From: Spirosoma arboris
GTDB taxonomy: Bacteria; Bacteroidota; Bacteroidia; Cytophagales; Spirosomataceae
DNA length: 64,000 nt
Direction: 5' to 3'
Assembly (NCBI RefSeq): GCF_009754945.1
Contig: NZ_WPIN01000001.1
Coordinates: 868,001-932,000 of the forward strand
Positions 36,578-47,645 of the stretch are shown here, piece by piece (position 1 is the stretch's first letter; each line of letters begins with the position of its first letter). Made by a program: the position numbers and the translations under genes. The notes beneath the pieces were generated by a model. It was given only the letters and a program-made list of their open reading frames with translations, was not told the DNA's origin and searched no databases.

Positions 36578-37621
36578 ATGATTGCAACGAAAGGATATGC
36601 TGCTCAAACTAAAGACACTGAGCTGGCACTCTGGAATTTTGACCGGCGGGAAGTGGGACCGCACGATGTTCAATTTGATATTACCTATTGTGGCGTTTGC
36701 CATTCAGACCTTCACCAGATCAGGGGTGAATGGGGTGGCGAAATCTTTCCAATGGTTCCCGGACACGAAATTGTTGGTCGGGTCGTAGCAGTCGGTAACC
36801 ATGTAACCAAGTTTAAAGTCGGTGATTTGGCAGGTACCGGCTGCATGGTCGACTCGTGCCGCGTCTGTGCGAATTGCCAGGATGGATTGGAGCAATATTG
36901 TACGAATGGTAATACGCTTACGTATAATAGCCTGGAGCAGGATCAGAAAACGCCTACCTATGGCGGTTATTCCAACACCATTGTAGTACATGAAGATTTC
37001 GTACTTCATATCTCCGAGAAACTGGATTTAGCAGCCGCAGCCCCATTACTTTGCGCCGGAATCACAACCTACTCGCCACTGAAGCACTGGAAGGTAGGCA
37101 AAGGACACAAACTGGCCGTTTTGGGCCTGGGTGGTCTTGGACACATGGGCGTAAAATTTGGAGTGGCACTGGGGGCAGAGGTGACCGTTCTGAGTACATC
37201 ACCCAATAAAGAAGCGGACGCCCGGAAATTGGGCGCTCATAAGTTTATCGTTACGAGTGACCCCACTCAGTTGAAATCGGCAACTGGTTATTTCGATTTC
37301 ATTCTGGATACCGTTTCTGCCGAGCATAGCTACAACCAATATCTAAGGCTTTTGAAAACCAATGGCGTACACATCTGTGTAGGAGCTCCACCGACGCCCG
37401 CAGCACTGATGGCCTTTAGTCTCATAATCGGCCGTAAAAGTCTGGCTGGCTCAAGTATTGGTGGTATTGCCGAAACGCAGGAGATGCTGGATTTCTGTGC
37501 TGAGCACAACATTGTATCTGATATTGAATTGATTAACATCAACGACATTCATCAGGCTTACGAGCGCATGCTCAAAGGCGATGTGCGCTACCGATTTGTC
37601 ATCGATATGGCAACGCTGTAG
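36578..37621 (+). CDS. Zinc-dependent NAD(P) alcohol dehydrogenase (YahK/CAD-like aldehyde reductase)
   Basis: 347 aa medium-chain dehydrogenase. The catalytic zinc motif is CGVCHSDLHQIRGEWGG with GHEIVGRV, the structural zinc Cys cluster is CRVCANCQDGLEQYC, and the cofactor fold is VLGLGGLGHMGVKFG. The subfamily typically reduces a broad range of aldehydes with NADPH, which fits its predicted co-regulation with the molybdenum hydroxylase and an aldo/keto reductase. A strong terminator follows. Confidence 0.93.
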   Translation: MIATKGYAAQTKDTELALWNFDRREVGPHDVQFDITYCGVCHSDLHQIRGEWGGEIFPMVPGHEIVGRVVAVGNHVTKFKVGDLAGTGCMVDSCRVCANCQDGLEQYCTNGNTLTYNSLEQDQKTPTYGGYSNTIVVHEDFVLHISEKLDLAAAAPLLCAGITTYSPLKHWKVGKGHKLAVLGLGGLGHMGVKFGVALGAEVTVLSTSPNKEADARKLGAHKFIVTSDPTQLKSATGYFDFILDTVSAEHSYNQYLRLLKTNGVHICVGAPPTPAALMAFSLIIGRKSLAGSSIGGIAETQEMLDFCAEHNIVSDIELININDIHQAYERMLKGDVRYRFVIDMATL

Positions 37622-37634
37622 TAAAATGAAGTTA

Positions 37635-37670
37635 TTTTTAATCGCTCCGGCAGCCCGGAGCGATTAAAAA
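37635..37670 (+). terminator. Rho-independent terminator after the alcohol dehydrogenase
   Basis: A perfect 16-bp stem TTTTTAATCGCTCCGG (37635-37650) and its complement (37655-37670) with a CAGC loop lies 14 nt after the stop codon. The A/T runs at both ends allow bidirectional function. Confidence 0.85.
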
Positions 37671-37734
37671 CTACCTGGGTAAAGTGCTGAGGATAGTTGA
37701 AGCCCAGTTCAGTCAAGTCTAGCGTTATTTCTAG

Positions 37735-38823
<1,089 letters not shown>

Positions 38824-39029
38824 TCAGTTCATTGACTGCATTTACTCGCTATCGGCCATCACTAAACTTACCAGATCCTTTTCCCGTCAGGGCTTCCTTC
38901 TGTATGCTGGTTTAACCGGGACAGCCTTTTTACCAGAGCTGTCCTCCTTTCTGCTATGGGATGAACCGGAAGGCGAAAGCGTGCATTTTTCTTGAGTAAG
39001 GCAATCATTTTTAGATACATAGGTCAATT

Positions 39030-40160
<1,131 letters not shown>

Positions 40161-40259
40161 ACAGTACCATTTAGGGTAAGTTGGAACCTTGCTGCTAACG
40201 TCATTTTACGGGTTACGCTGGCAATCGCCTTGTTTTCGATTTGCGCCAATAAACTGAAT

Positions 40260-40838
40260 ATGAAAAACGTAATCATTCTGGGTGCCAGTGGCAGTATCGC
40301 CAAACAGGTCACGAATCTGCTCGTGAAAAAGGAAGATATCAATCTGACGCTGTTTCTACGCGATGCCCGCCGGTTAGGTAATAAAGATGTTTCCAGACGT
40401 CGCGTTATTGAAGGTAATGTATTGAATTATAGTCAACTAAAAGAGGCTATTGCCGGTCAGGATATCGTGTATGTGAATTTGGCTGGTGACCTGGAAGTGA
40501 TGATTAAAAACGTCGTTCAGGCTATGTCGGAAGAAGGCGTCAAAAAAATAATTTTCATCAGTTCGATTGGTATTTACGATACGCCTTTACGATCCGTTTT
40601 AATTCCTTATCGAAAAGGAGCCGATGTAATTGAAGCATCCGGACTGGATTACACGATTTTACGCCCAACCTGGTTTACTACTGTTGACGAAGTGGATTAT
40701 GAAACCACCCGGAAAGGCGAGCCAGAGAAGGGATCAGTCATTTCTCAAAAAAGCCTGGCAACCTTGATTGTCGATATTATCGAGCGCCCTGAACAATATA
40801 TACGTGCAAATCTGGGCGTAAACAAGCCTAATTCCTAG
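40260..40838 (+). CDS. NAD(P)-binding (NmrA/SDR-like) protein
   Basis: 192 aa atypical short-chain dehydrogenase fold: the nucleotide motif ILGASGSIAKQ at the N-terminus, VIEGNVLN, VYVNLAGD, then FISSIGIYDTPL and YTILRPTWF. The family includes NADPH sensors and small reductases. Start at ATG 40260 is chosen over TTG 40230. It follows the Tat-tagged aldo/keto reductase by 99 nt and may be co-transcribed. Confidence 0.85.
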   Translation: MKNVIILGASGSIAKQVTNLLVKKEDINLTLFLRDARRLGNKDVSRRRVIEGNVLNYSQLKEAIAGQDIVYVNLAGDLEVMIKNVVQAMSEEGVKKIIFISSIGIYDTPLRSVLIPYRKGADVIEASGLDYTILRPTWFTTVDEVDYETTRKGEPEKGSVISQKSLATLIVDIIERPEQYIRANLGVNKPNS

Positions 40839-40915
40839 AGTAGATCGAATCGCTTTTATCTATACAAATCACTTATACAGACGATTTCTTTCTCTCTTCT
40901 CTATCTTTTATAACC

Positions 40916-40977
40916 TTAGCGTACGTGATGGCTACTCTAACCCTCTCAGAGATTAGAGTAGCCATCACGTACGCTAA
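40916..40977. repeat. Perfect 25-bp inverted repeat
   Basis: TTAGCGTACGTGATGGCTAC and its complement form arms 40916-40940 and 40953-40977 with a 12-nt loop. It lies in the 348-bp gap 40839-41187. Two short opposing ORFs share a VAITYA peptide because they read through opposite arms, so I treat them as non-coding. Nothing else is seen in the gap. Confidence 0.65.
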
Positions 40978-41187
40978 TTTATTGACGGAAGGGGCTGTGC
41001 CAGTCTCGGCATCAATAAGAATAGCGTTATTGCAAAATAATAATGAACTATGTTCAGCGGTTCTGCGTACATACCCACCAGAAAAGATATGTTGTGCAAT
41101 AGCTACAGTCGATTTAGTAAACATACTTTTTCCCAACAAGTTATACCTCTACTTATAGTGCCGGAATGCCATTGACTTTACTGAATT

Positions 41188-42543
41188 ATGTTGACTCCTC
41201 CCTCTTCTCCCGAGGAAATAAATAGATTGGATGCCTTAAGAAGTTATGCTATCCTGGACTCCTTACCTGAGGCCGATTATGATAATATGACTCACCTCGC
41301 TTCTCAAATCTGTCAGACTCCCATCTCATTAATTAGTCTGGTTGATGATAAACGGCAATGGTTTAAATCAAATCATGGGCTGGATGTTCGGGAAACACCC
41401 CGCGAATTTTCCTTTTGTGCCCATGCCATCATCAATCCACAGGAGACCCTGATTGTCCCGGATTCGCGGCTAGATGAACGCTTTGCTGAAAACCCTTTGG
41501 TCACAGGTGAGCCGCATGTCATTTTTTATGCTGGTGCCCCTTTAGTCGATGCCGATGGTTTTCCACTCGGTTCACTATGTGTCATTGACGATAAGCCAAA
41601 ACAATTGAGCCAATTGCAGTTGACGGCTTTGCAAACCTTAGCTAAACAAGTGGTGAATCTGCTGACCTTACGAAAATCGAATAGCGCTTTGCAGCTTAGC
41701 GAACAGCGCTATCGAACCCTGGTGGATGAACTCGAGCAACAAGTACAGTCCCGTACTCAGGCGCTCACAGTAGCCAATGACCAGTTGAGCCAGGCCAATG
41801 AGTTGTTAAGTCGGTCCAATGGCAATCTGCAGGCATTTGCCTCAATAGCCTCGCACGATTTGCAGGAGCCATTGCGTAAAATTCAGTCGTTTAGTCATAT
41901 CCTGCAAAGCCAGTATGCCGACCAGCTCGGCGAAGGGCGTACCTATCTGGAGCGGATGGAGTCGGCTGCCAGCCGCATGTCGGTCTTGATCCGGGACTTG
42001 TTGAGCTATTCCCGGATTTCGGCCATTCAGGACAGGCGTTCCTGGGTCTCTTTGTCAGCGATACTGCAAACGGTAGTCACGGACTTGGAACTGGTGATTG
42101 CTGAATCGAGGGCAATTGTTCAGGTCGAGCCGTTACCCGACGTGCTGGGTGATTCGATTCAATTGGGCCAGCTCTTTCAGAATTTACTCAGTAACGCCCT
42201 GAAATTTAGTCGGAATGATCGAACCGGCCGATCAATCGTTCCCTTTATTCGAATCAGTGTCCATACGCTACTGGTCAAGGACTTACCATCTTCGGTAAAG
42301 CCTACATTTTCGGCTCCGACTTATTATCGAATCGATGTAACCGATAACGGTATTGGCTTTGAGCAGAAGCATGCCGACCGGATCTTTCAGGTTTTTCAGC
42401 GTTTACATGGCAAGAACGAGTTTGCAGGCACGGGTATTGGTCTGGCTATTTGTGATAAGGTTGTTGCTCATCACGGCGGGGCGATTACAGCCAGTAGCCG
42501 ACCCGGTCAGGGAGCAACTTTTAGTGTGTATCTGCCTAACTAA
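41188..42543 (+). CDS. GAF-domain sensor histidine kinase
   Basis: 451 aa cytosolic kinase. A GAF domain (about 20-165; [14 protein letters not shown]), a coiled coil (about 165-215), a HisKA domain with [16 protein letters not shown] and an ATPase domain with [15 protein letters not shown] and GTGIGLAIC. No receiver domain and no response regulator gene adjoins. The kinase core is closely similar to those at 56423 and 58760, so the three form a family of orphan kinases. Confidence 0.92.
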   Translation: MLTPPSSPEEINRLDALRSYAILDSLPEADYDNMTHLASQICQTPISLISLVDDKRQWFKSNHGLDVRETPREFSFCAHAIINPQETLIVPDSRLDERFAENPLVTGEPHVIFYAGAPLVDADGFPLGSLCVIDDKPKQLSQLQLTALQTLAKQVVNLLTLRKSNSALQLSEQRYRTLVDELEQQVQSRTQALTVANDQLSQANELLSRSNGNLQAFASIASHDLQEPLRKIQSFSHILQSQYADQLGEGRTYLERMESAASRMSVLIRDLLSYSRISAIQDRRSWVSLSAILQTVVTDLELVIAESRAIVQVEPLPDVLGDSIQLGQLFQNLLSNALKFSRNDRTGRSIVPFIRISVHTLLVKDLPSSVKPTFSAPTYYRIDVTDNGIGFEQKHADRIFQVFQRLHGKNEFAGTGIGLAICDKVVAHHGGAITASSRPGQGATFSVYLPN

Positions 42544-42559
42544 CGGCACTTCGTTAGAC

Positions 42560-43165
42560 TTACATTAGATGATCTTTTAGTTCGTTTACAAGTTCACGAA
42601 TCTGTTTTGAGTGATCTTCTCTGACTTGATCTAAGGCCAAAGTACCCCCTAGTATAACCATCTTCTTATAGTCAAATCGTTTGCCCAACCGATCGTCCAG
42701 CATAACTGTTCGCATGCTTTGGGCTATGCCAGTTTGTGTTAAATGCGCTGTCGGATGCCCTGCCGTACAGACAACAAGGCCCAGTTTCAGGGTTTTCATA
42801 CGCCGTAGCGGTTGCCCATTCTCATCGTAGCCATAGGCATAGCCCACCGAATAAACCCGGTCAAACCACCCTTTAAGTTTGGCTGGACAATCGCTCCACC
42901 ACACAGGATAAAGAAAAAGTAGACAGTCTGCTTTCTCTATTTTTCGATGCTCTTCCAGCACATCCTCCGAAATGGGCAGACTTAGATTTGAAAACCCCTC
43001 ACGTTCATATTCCTCCTCAGTCATGTCCGGCAGAAAATTCATGTCGTATAAATCAGAAAGCTCGACATGATGCTTTTCGGCTAGCAGTGCGTCTGTCAAC
43101 TGCTTTAATACTTGATATGTGTATGATTTCTTACTGGGATGTGCGTACACGATGAATACATTCAT
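42560..43165 (-). CDS. NAD(P)H quinone oxidoreductase-like flavoprotein (Flavodoxin_2)
   Basis: 201 aa. The FMN/FAD-binding start is VFIVYAHPSKKSYTYQVL, followed by LFLYPVWWSDCPAKLKGWFD with the GW-FD signature of NQO1/KefF-type enzymes, and later VCTAGHP. These reduce quinones by two-electron transfer. It converges on the GAF kinase gene with a 16-nt gap. Gap 43166-43359 shows nothing notable. Confidence 0.92.
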   Translation of the reverse strand: MNVFIVYAHPSKKSYTYQVLKQLTDALLAEKHHVELSDLYDMNFLPDMTEEEYEREGFSNLSLPISEDVLEEHRKIEKADCLLFLYPVWWSDCPAKLKGWFDRVYSVGYAYGYDENGQPLRRMKTLKLGLVVCTAGHPTAHLTQTGIAQSMRTVMLDDRLGKRFDYKKMVILGGTLALDQVREDHSKQIRELVNELKDHLM

Positions 43166-43359
43166 AATCGAATGGCAGAAATGGTCGCGATAGATTCAGA
43201 TGGCAATAAGTCGTACATAATGGGGATTGACAACGTCCGAGAATAAGTAACTCATGGGTGTACATTCTCTTCTGATGATAACTAACCTCCAAACGAAACG
43301 CCGACAGGCAGTAAGTAATTGGAAATGAAGTTTTAGCAAAAATAGTATAGCATCATACA

Positions 43360-44358
43360 ATGATTAATAAAGCATTATTACTAGCCGCATTGCTTGCAGG
43401 TAGCCTGACCTCGGTTTTTTCTCAAAACCGAGTACCAGTACTAAGACAAGATATTCCCCTGGATTCTATTCGCCTGAGCGACCCGTTTATTTTGGCGGAT
43501 AAAAAGACATCAGCCTACTATATGACGGGTACCGGGGGCATGTTGTGGAAAAGCAACGACCTGAAAAAATGGACTGGTCCGGTCTCCATAGCTAAGACTG
43601 ATCCTGCATCCTGGATGGGAAAGAACCCAATGATTTGGGCTGCCGAACTCCACCCATACAAAGGCAAATACTACTATTTTGCCACCTTCACCAACAGGGC
43701 AGTGAAGATTGATACGGTTGGCGAGAATGTTATCGAACGCCGTGCCAGTCATGTTTTAGTCAGCGATAATCCCGAGGGACCTTATGTTCCCATGAAGGAT
43801 TCGCTCTATCTGCCCGCAGACAAGCCCACCTTAGACGGCACATTTTGGGTGGATAAAGATGGAAAGCCCTATATGGTTTATTGTTACGAATGGCTGCAAA
43901 ACCTGAATGGAACCATTGAAAAAGTAGAACTGAAGCCTGATTTGAGCGGCTCGATTGGCGAAGGGAAACTGCTCTTTCGGGCCAGCGAAAGTCCATGGAG
44001 TCGGGAGAAAGTGAACGATAAGGTTGGGCCTAATAAAGTGACCGATGGGCCGTATTTATTCCGTACAGGAACCGGCAGACTTGGCATGATCTGGACTAGT
44101 TGGGTGTATGATGTTTATACACAAGGGGTTGCCTATTCGAAAAGTGGTACACTGGATGGTCCCTGGATACAGGAAAGCGATCCTATAACGCCCCCAAACT
44201 ATGGTCATGGTATGCTGTTCCGAACACTGGATGGCAAATGGTTAATGTCCCTGCACAGTCATAGGAGTAGTAATGGTCGTAATGTTCGGGTTCCTCATTT
44301 ATTCGAAGTGGACTTTTCGGGTGACAAGTTAGTCGTCGGTAAGCCTTATACACCTTAA
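43360..44358 (+). CDS. Secreted GH43-like glycoside hydrolase
   Basis: 332 aa five-bladed propeller with signal peptide (about 1-21). The putative catalytic base is D41 in LSDPFI and the pKa-modulating Asp D159 in LDGTFWV. Where classical GH43 enzymes have Glu-Gly-Pro as general acid, this protein reads T-D-G-P (D229), so the mechanism or activity may differ. Related Bacteroidota GH43 members may share this, which I could not check. Likely substrates are arabinan or xylan side chains. It ends 4 nt inside the convergent TMEM175-like gene. Confidence 0.82.
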   Translation: MINKALLLAALLAGSLTSVFSQNRVPVLRQDIPLDSIRLSDPFILADKKTSAYYMTGTGGMLWKSNDLKKWTGPVSIAKTDPASWMGKNPMIWAAELHPYKGKYYYFATFTNRAVKIDTVGENVIERRASHVLVSDNPEGPYVPMKDSLYLPADKPTLDGTFWVDKDGKPYMVYCYEWLQNLNGTIEKVELKPDLSGSIGEGKLLFRASESPWSREKVNDKVGPNKVTDGPYLFRTGTGRLGMIWTSWVYDVYTQGVAYSKSGTLDGPWIQESDPITPPNYGHGMLFRTLDGKWLMSLHSHRSSNGRNVRVPHLFEVDFSGDKLVVGKPYTP

Positions 44359-44999
44359 CGAGGTAGTTCACTTCCATGCTGCTTTCTTCTGATAGAAGCA
44401 ATATAAAAATAGACAAACAGCATAAGAGGGATTTTGAAAAACAACAATACAAAAGCGGTAACAGGGGCAAAGAAGGAAACCACTATCGAAACCAGTCCAT
44501 TCAGCATATCCAGATTGAACATGATCCGGTATCGCTTTTGATGTTCTGAGTCAATAGTCTGGTTATCGACAAAGCTATCCAACACCGAATAATCCCATAA
44601 AAAATTTTGACAAACGGAAATCAGAAAAATATTAAGCGCATAAAGAAAGACGGCTGCCTTATCATTAAAATGATCACTCAATACACTTGTTGAAAAGGGG
44701 AGAATAACGATGAAAAACAACCATAGCATATTACACCATTTCAACCGCTCATCCATCTTTTTTATGTAAATAAATAACTGATGATGCGTATTCCAGAAAC
44801 CGGAAATGTTGATGAATGAAAGTATAAAGGCAAGATATTGATGCCAGGGTTTTATCAAATCGGCAAAGTTGATTTTTTGCCCTTCTGGAATGTCAATCTT
44901 TAATTCCAAAGCAAGCAATGTTATGGCAATAGCGACGATGGCATCGCTAAAAAACAGTACTCGTTCATAAGGCAACTCTTCCTTTTCGATTTCTATCAT
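44355..44999 (-). CDS. TMEM175-family (DUF1211) potassium channel-like protein
   Basis: 214 aa with about five to six TM helices. The signature RVLFFSDAIVAIAITLLALE (F17-S18-D19) begins helix 1, where TMEM175 channels place their selectivity residues, and WNTHHQLF is also family-typical. A lysosomal-type K+ leak channel homologue is expected, likely tetrameric in bacteria. It is the last member of a leftward AT-rich block but probably has its own promoter, since 118 nt separate it from the DUF4153 gene. Confidence 0.85.
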   Translation of the reverse strand: MIEIEKEELPYERVLFFSDAIVAIAITLLALELKIDIPEGQKINFADLIKPWHQYLAFILSFINISGFWNTHHQLFIYIKKMDERLKWCNMLWLFFIVILPFSTSVLSDHFNDKAAVFLYALNIFLISVCQNFLWDYSVLDSFVDNQTIDSEHQKRYRIMFNLDMLNGLVSIVVSFFAPVTAFVLLFFKIPLMLFVYFYIASIRRKQHGSELPR

Positions 45000-45117
45000 A
45001 GAACAAATTTATAGGTTGAGTCTATTTGCCCTTCCTTATTTCGCTCGAAAACGTGCCTATTTTTAGTGTGATACATGAATCATTTCCCGTGAATCCTTTA
45101 CGAAAACATTCTTATCC

Positions 45118-46362
45118 TTATTTAAATCCAAATAATAACGGAAATAGAAAGGTGACAATCAGAGCCCATAAGCAATAAATAGGCAGATAGGAAGCAATCA
45201 CTTTTCTAACTTTGGTTAAATTAGCCTTCCTGGAGAGAACCCCGAAAAGTTGCACAGTTACTAAGAGCAGATTTATTAAAATTAAGGCATTGCTACCCAG
45301 CACCGCGGTTCTGTTGGGGGTAATTCCCCATTCTGAAATCCGAAACAAAATGGCAGACAGCGCAATGCCATTAACAACTACGGTCACAACAGATAACAGA
45401 AAAAGTACCCAAATTTCCGCTTGGCTTTTAGTCGCTTTAGCTGTTTCGGCAATAGAAAAGAAGATAATAGCCATAACACCAATCAATAAGCCATTGAAAA
45501 GCAATAAAAATTCCCGGTCGTTATAAGGGTCTTTTCCTGAATAAACGATGGCTACGAGATAAATCACCAGCATTACCAATACCAGCGGACTGAATATTTT
45601 AGCAATTACTGGAGAAACTTTACCAACTAAATGAGGATTAGTTTGGGTGAGGTAGGTGCCGATAATTGGCGCGGCTGGAAGGCCAAATACAATAATATTT
45701 TGAGAATAAAACTTTTCAATCTTTAAACCGATCAAATCGAATAAATTAATAGTTACACCCGTCATAATTCCGCCTGCTATCAGGATGAGTGTTGTCATAA
45801 CCACGAGGTCACCGTTATACTTTAAATAATTAAGTCGCTTCTCCTCGTTATTACCCTTCTCGCCAACAAATGCAAAACCTAATATCGACCATAGAAATAA
45901 AATTAAATGAACACACGATAAAATTAATGTGTCGCTTTGCTTAACATCGGGCAGGGAGTTGATAAAAATTAACCCTACGAGAATTGCACCACTAATGAAA
46001 ATATTTTTTCCGATTGATAATTTATTCTTCCAGGCGAAGTAAGCCGATAGCACCGGAAAAATGATAAAACCAATATTTCTGGGATAGAAAAAGTCGACGT
46101 TTATAGACAAAAATGAGGGCAGTTTTGCAATACTACCTGCCAGTACAGAAGCAATTATCACAAACAGTAATTCTCTGTTTGTACCCCAGTTAATCTCATC
46201 ATTTTCATAAGCCAGTCGCTCATGCCAGAAATCCGCGAGTATATTGCCTTTGAGTTCCGGATATAGTGTACTGAATTCTCGCTTGAAAGGCACCTTGTTT
46301 GTTCGGTACATTTTTTCGAGTTGTCCGGGATCGTTTAGGTGGGTGAGTATTTCCTCTTTCAT
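45118..46362 (-). CDS. DUF4153 family polytopic membrane protein
   Basis: 414 aa, about 11-12 TM helices after a soluble N-terminal region (about 1-60, charged). It resembles DUF4153 proteins, whose function is unknown. AT-rich codon use matches the neighbouring leftward genes. An operator-like palindrome at 46577-46591, identical in core to that before the regulator operon, suggests control by the winged-helix regulator encoded at 46641. Confidence 0.75.
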   Translation of the reverse strand: MKEEILTHLNDPGQLEKMYRTNKVPFKREFSTLYPELKGNILADFWHERLAYENDEINWGTNRELLFVIIASVLAGSIAKLPSFLSINVDFFYPRNIGFIIFPVLSAYFAWKNKLSIGKNIFISGAILVGLIFINSLPDVKQSDTLILSCVHLILFLWSILGFAFVGEKGNNEEKRLNYLKYNGDLVVMTTLILIAGGIMTGVTINLFDLIGLKIEKFYSQNIIVFGLPAAPIIGTYLTQTNPHLVGKVSPVIAKIFSPLVLVMLVIYLVAIVYSGKDPYNDREFLLLFNGLLIGVMAIIFFSIAETAKATKSQAEIWVLFLLSVVTVVVNGIALSAILFRISEWGITPNRTAVLGSNALILINLLLVTVQLFGVLSRKANLTKVRKVIASYLPIYCLWALIVTFLFPLLFGFK

Positions 46363-46396
46363 GAGTTTATATAGTTAAATTTTTGAGTTAAAACGG

Positions 46397-46525
46397 TCAA
46401 TTCTGATCATTCAGGGCGTTTAATGCCACAACGTACCGGCCAATCATTCCTGCGCTCACTAACATTCGTTTACCTAATGAAAATGAATGAATCGATTGCG
46501 TAGTTAATTCATCTCTCTGTGTCAT
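46397..46525 (-). CDS. Possible small protein (42 aa)
   Basis: ATG at 46525 and TGA at 46397 define 42 codons between the operator (46577) and the DUF4153 gene, 34 nt before it. The sequence is not obviously low-complexity and ends LNALNDQN. It may be a real leader or a chance frame. No family is recognised. The surrounding gap 46363-46640 otherwise holds only the operator. Confidence 0.3.
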   Translation of the reverse strand: MTQRDELTTQSIHSFSLGKRMLVSAGMIGRYVVALNALNDQN

Positions 46526-46576
46526 GTTAAATTAGTTTTAAAAGTTAAAAGTGATCTTAAAGAATCTTGTAAAGTA

Positions 46577-46591
46577 CTTTGAGATTCAAAG
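46577..46591. promoter_or_regulatory. CTTTGA-gat-TCAAAG operator before DUF4153 genes
   Basis: The palindrome CTTTGAGATTCAAAG is preceded by AAAGTA and followed by TT. The same box, with two changes in 23 bases, lies before the regulator operon at 47576-47590. It sits about 52 nt upstream of the 42-aa ORF. Confidence 0.65.
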
Positions 46592-46640
46592 TTGATATGT
46601 AAAAAAAATAGTAACTGTCTTTATCCTAGGAGGTAATAAG

Positions 46641-46943
46641 CTATTCAGAAATTCCTTTAATCAGTTTTTCCAATGCTTTTAGATGCTCATCGAACGCTTT
46701 TTTGCCCTCTTTAGTCATAAAATATTTGGTGTTGGATTTTCTATCGACAAATGTTTTTTCGACACCAATAAACTCTTCTTTTTCTAACGCCTTTATATGG
46801 CTTGCCAGGTTACCATCCGTCACATCAAGGTATTCTTTCAGTGCATTAAAGTCAAGCATATGATTAACCGCCAGCACCGACATGATGCCGAGCTTGATCC
46901 TACTTTCAAATGCTTTATTTAATCCCTCAATTGATATTTTCAC
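46641..46943 (-). CDS. Winged-helix DNA-binding protein (HTH_34/MarR-like)
   Basis: 100 aa. The HTH spans about 20-60 (SVLAVNHMLDFNALKEYLDV, then DGNLASHIKALEKEEFI) and the wing about 62-75 (RKSNTKYFMT). The start is a GTG at 46943 that overlaps the stop of the upstream membrane gene (GTGA). The longer frame from 47012 lies inside that gene and is rejected. It probably binds the paired CTTTGA-nat-TCAAAG sites and senses through its membrane partner, an inference. Confidence 0.87.
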   Translation of the reverse strand: MKISIEGLNKAFESRIKLGIMSVLAVNHMLDFNALKEYLDVTDGNLASHIKALEKEEFIGVEKTFVDRKSNTKYFMTKEGKKAFDEHLKALEKLIKGISE

Positions 46944-47566
46944 CTTTCGTATCGGTAATGCATATAAATGCCATAAATAATATGAACTACCCCAAAACCT
47001 AGAGCCCAGCATATTAATCCATATTCAACAAAGTAGGCACTAATCAAACCTAGCCCTATTTCAATAAGACCAAAACTTTTTACTTCTTCGTAAGTGAAGT
47101 TGCTGGCATTATACAAGGCTAAGCCATAAAATAATAATGTAAATGGGGCAACAAGACCTATTAATCCTTTGGCGATCAAAATGAGTACTAAAAGTCCACC
47201 TACAATTAGTGGAACTGCCATATTAATTAGAAGCCGTTTAGCAATAGCATTCCAAAGTTTTTCGCCCCTTTTCGCAGCCTTTTTGTAGGAAAGAAAAATA
47301 GCAGTGCCTATCGCCAGTATTAATAGTACTATAGCTAAAAAAATAACCTTCGGCAAACTAGACGATAAACTGCCTGTTTTTGCGGTGCTGTAAACAACAT
47401 TGTCAGGATTGAAATCTAAAAAGGTGTAGGCAATATAAGCTCCTGTCAATGCGTAAATGCCTGCCATGATACCTGCCCAACCAGAAAGCGACAGAAATTT
47501 CGAAGAACGCTCCATCATTGAGCGTATCTCAGTAATATGCCGCATATAATCCTGCTCTTCTTTCAT
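46940..47566 (-). CDS. Polytopic membrane protein coupled to a winged-helix regulator
   Basis: 208 aa. A short soluble N-terminus is followed by six predicted TM helices, with a basic loop (KKAAKRGEK) after the second. I do not recognise a named family, although Bacteroidota often pair such proteins with HTH_34 regulators. Overlap with the regulator start (4 nt) means co-translation. A plausible role is as the membrane sensor or target of the regulator. Confidence 0.72.
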   Translation of the reverse strand: MKEEQDYMRHITEIRSMMERSSKFLSLSGWAGIMAGIYALTGAYIAYTFLDFNPDNVVYSTAKTGSLSSSLPKVIFLAIVLLILAIGTAIFLSYKKAAKRGEKLWNAIAKRLLINMAVPLIVGGLLVLILIAKGLIGLVAPFTLLFYGLALYNASNFTYEEVKSFGLIEIGLGLISAYFVEYGLICWALGFGVVHIIYGIYMHYRYER

Positions 47567-47575
47567 TTCAAAGTG

Positions 47576-47590
47576 CTTTGAAATTCAAAG
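47576..47590. promoter_or_regulatory. CTTTGA-aat-TCAAAG operator before the membrane/regulator operon
   Basis: CTTTGAAATTCAAAG lies 9 nt upstream of the operon's ATG, with an overlapping TTTCAAAG-tg-CTTTGAAA palindrome from 47566. It matches the site at 46577-46591. A repressor here would block initiation directly. Confidence 0.65.
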
Positions 47591-47645
47591 TTATGCAAGG
47601 ATTACGAATATCCAAGAGCTACCGGAATTTTTTATAACTGATTTT

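Noticed and set aside
40873..41158. Two opposed ORFs (88 and 77 codons) around the 40916 palindrome
   Set aside because: They share a peptide only because each reads one arm of the inverted repeat. There is no recognisable domain and the coding character is poor.
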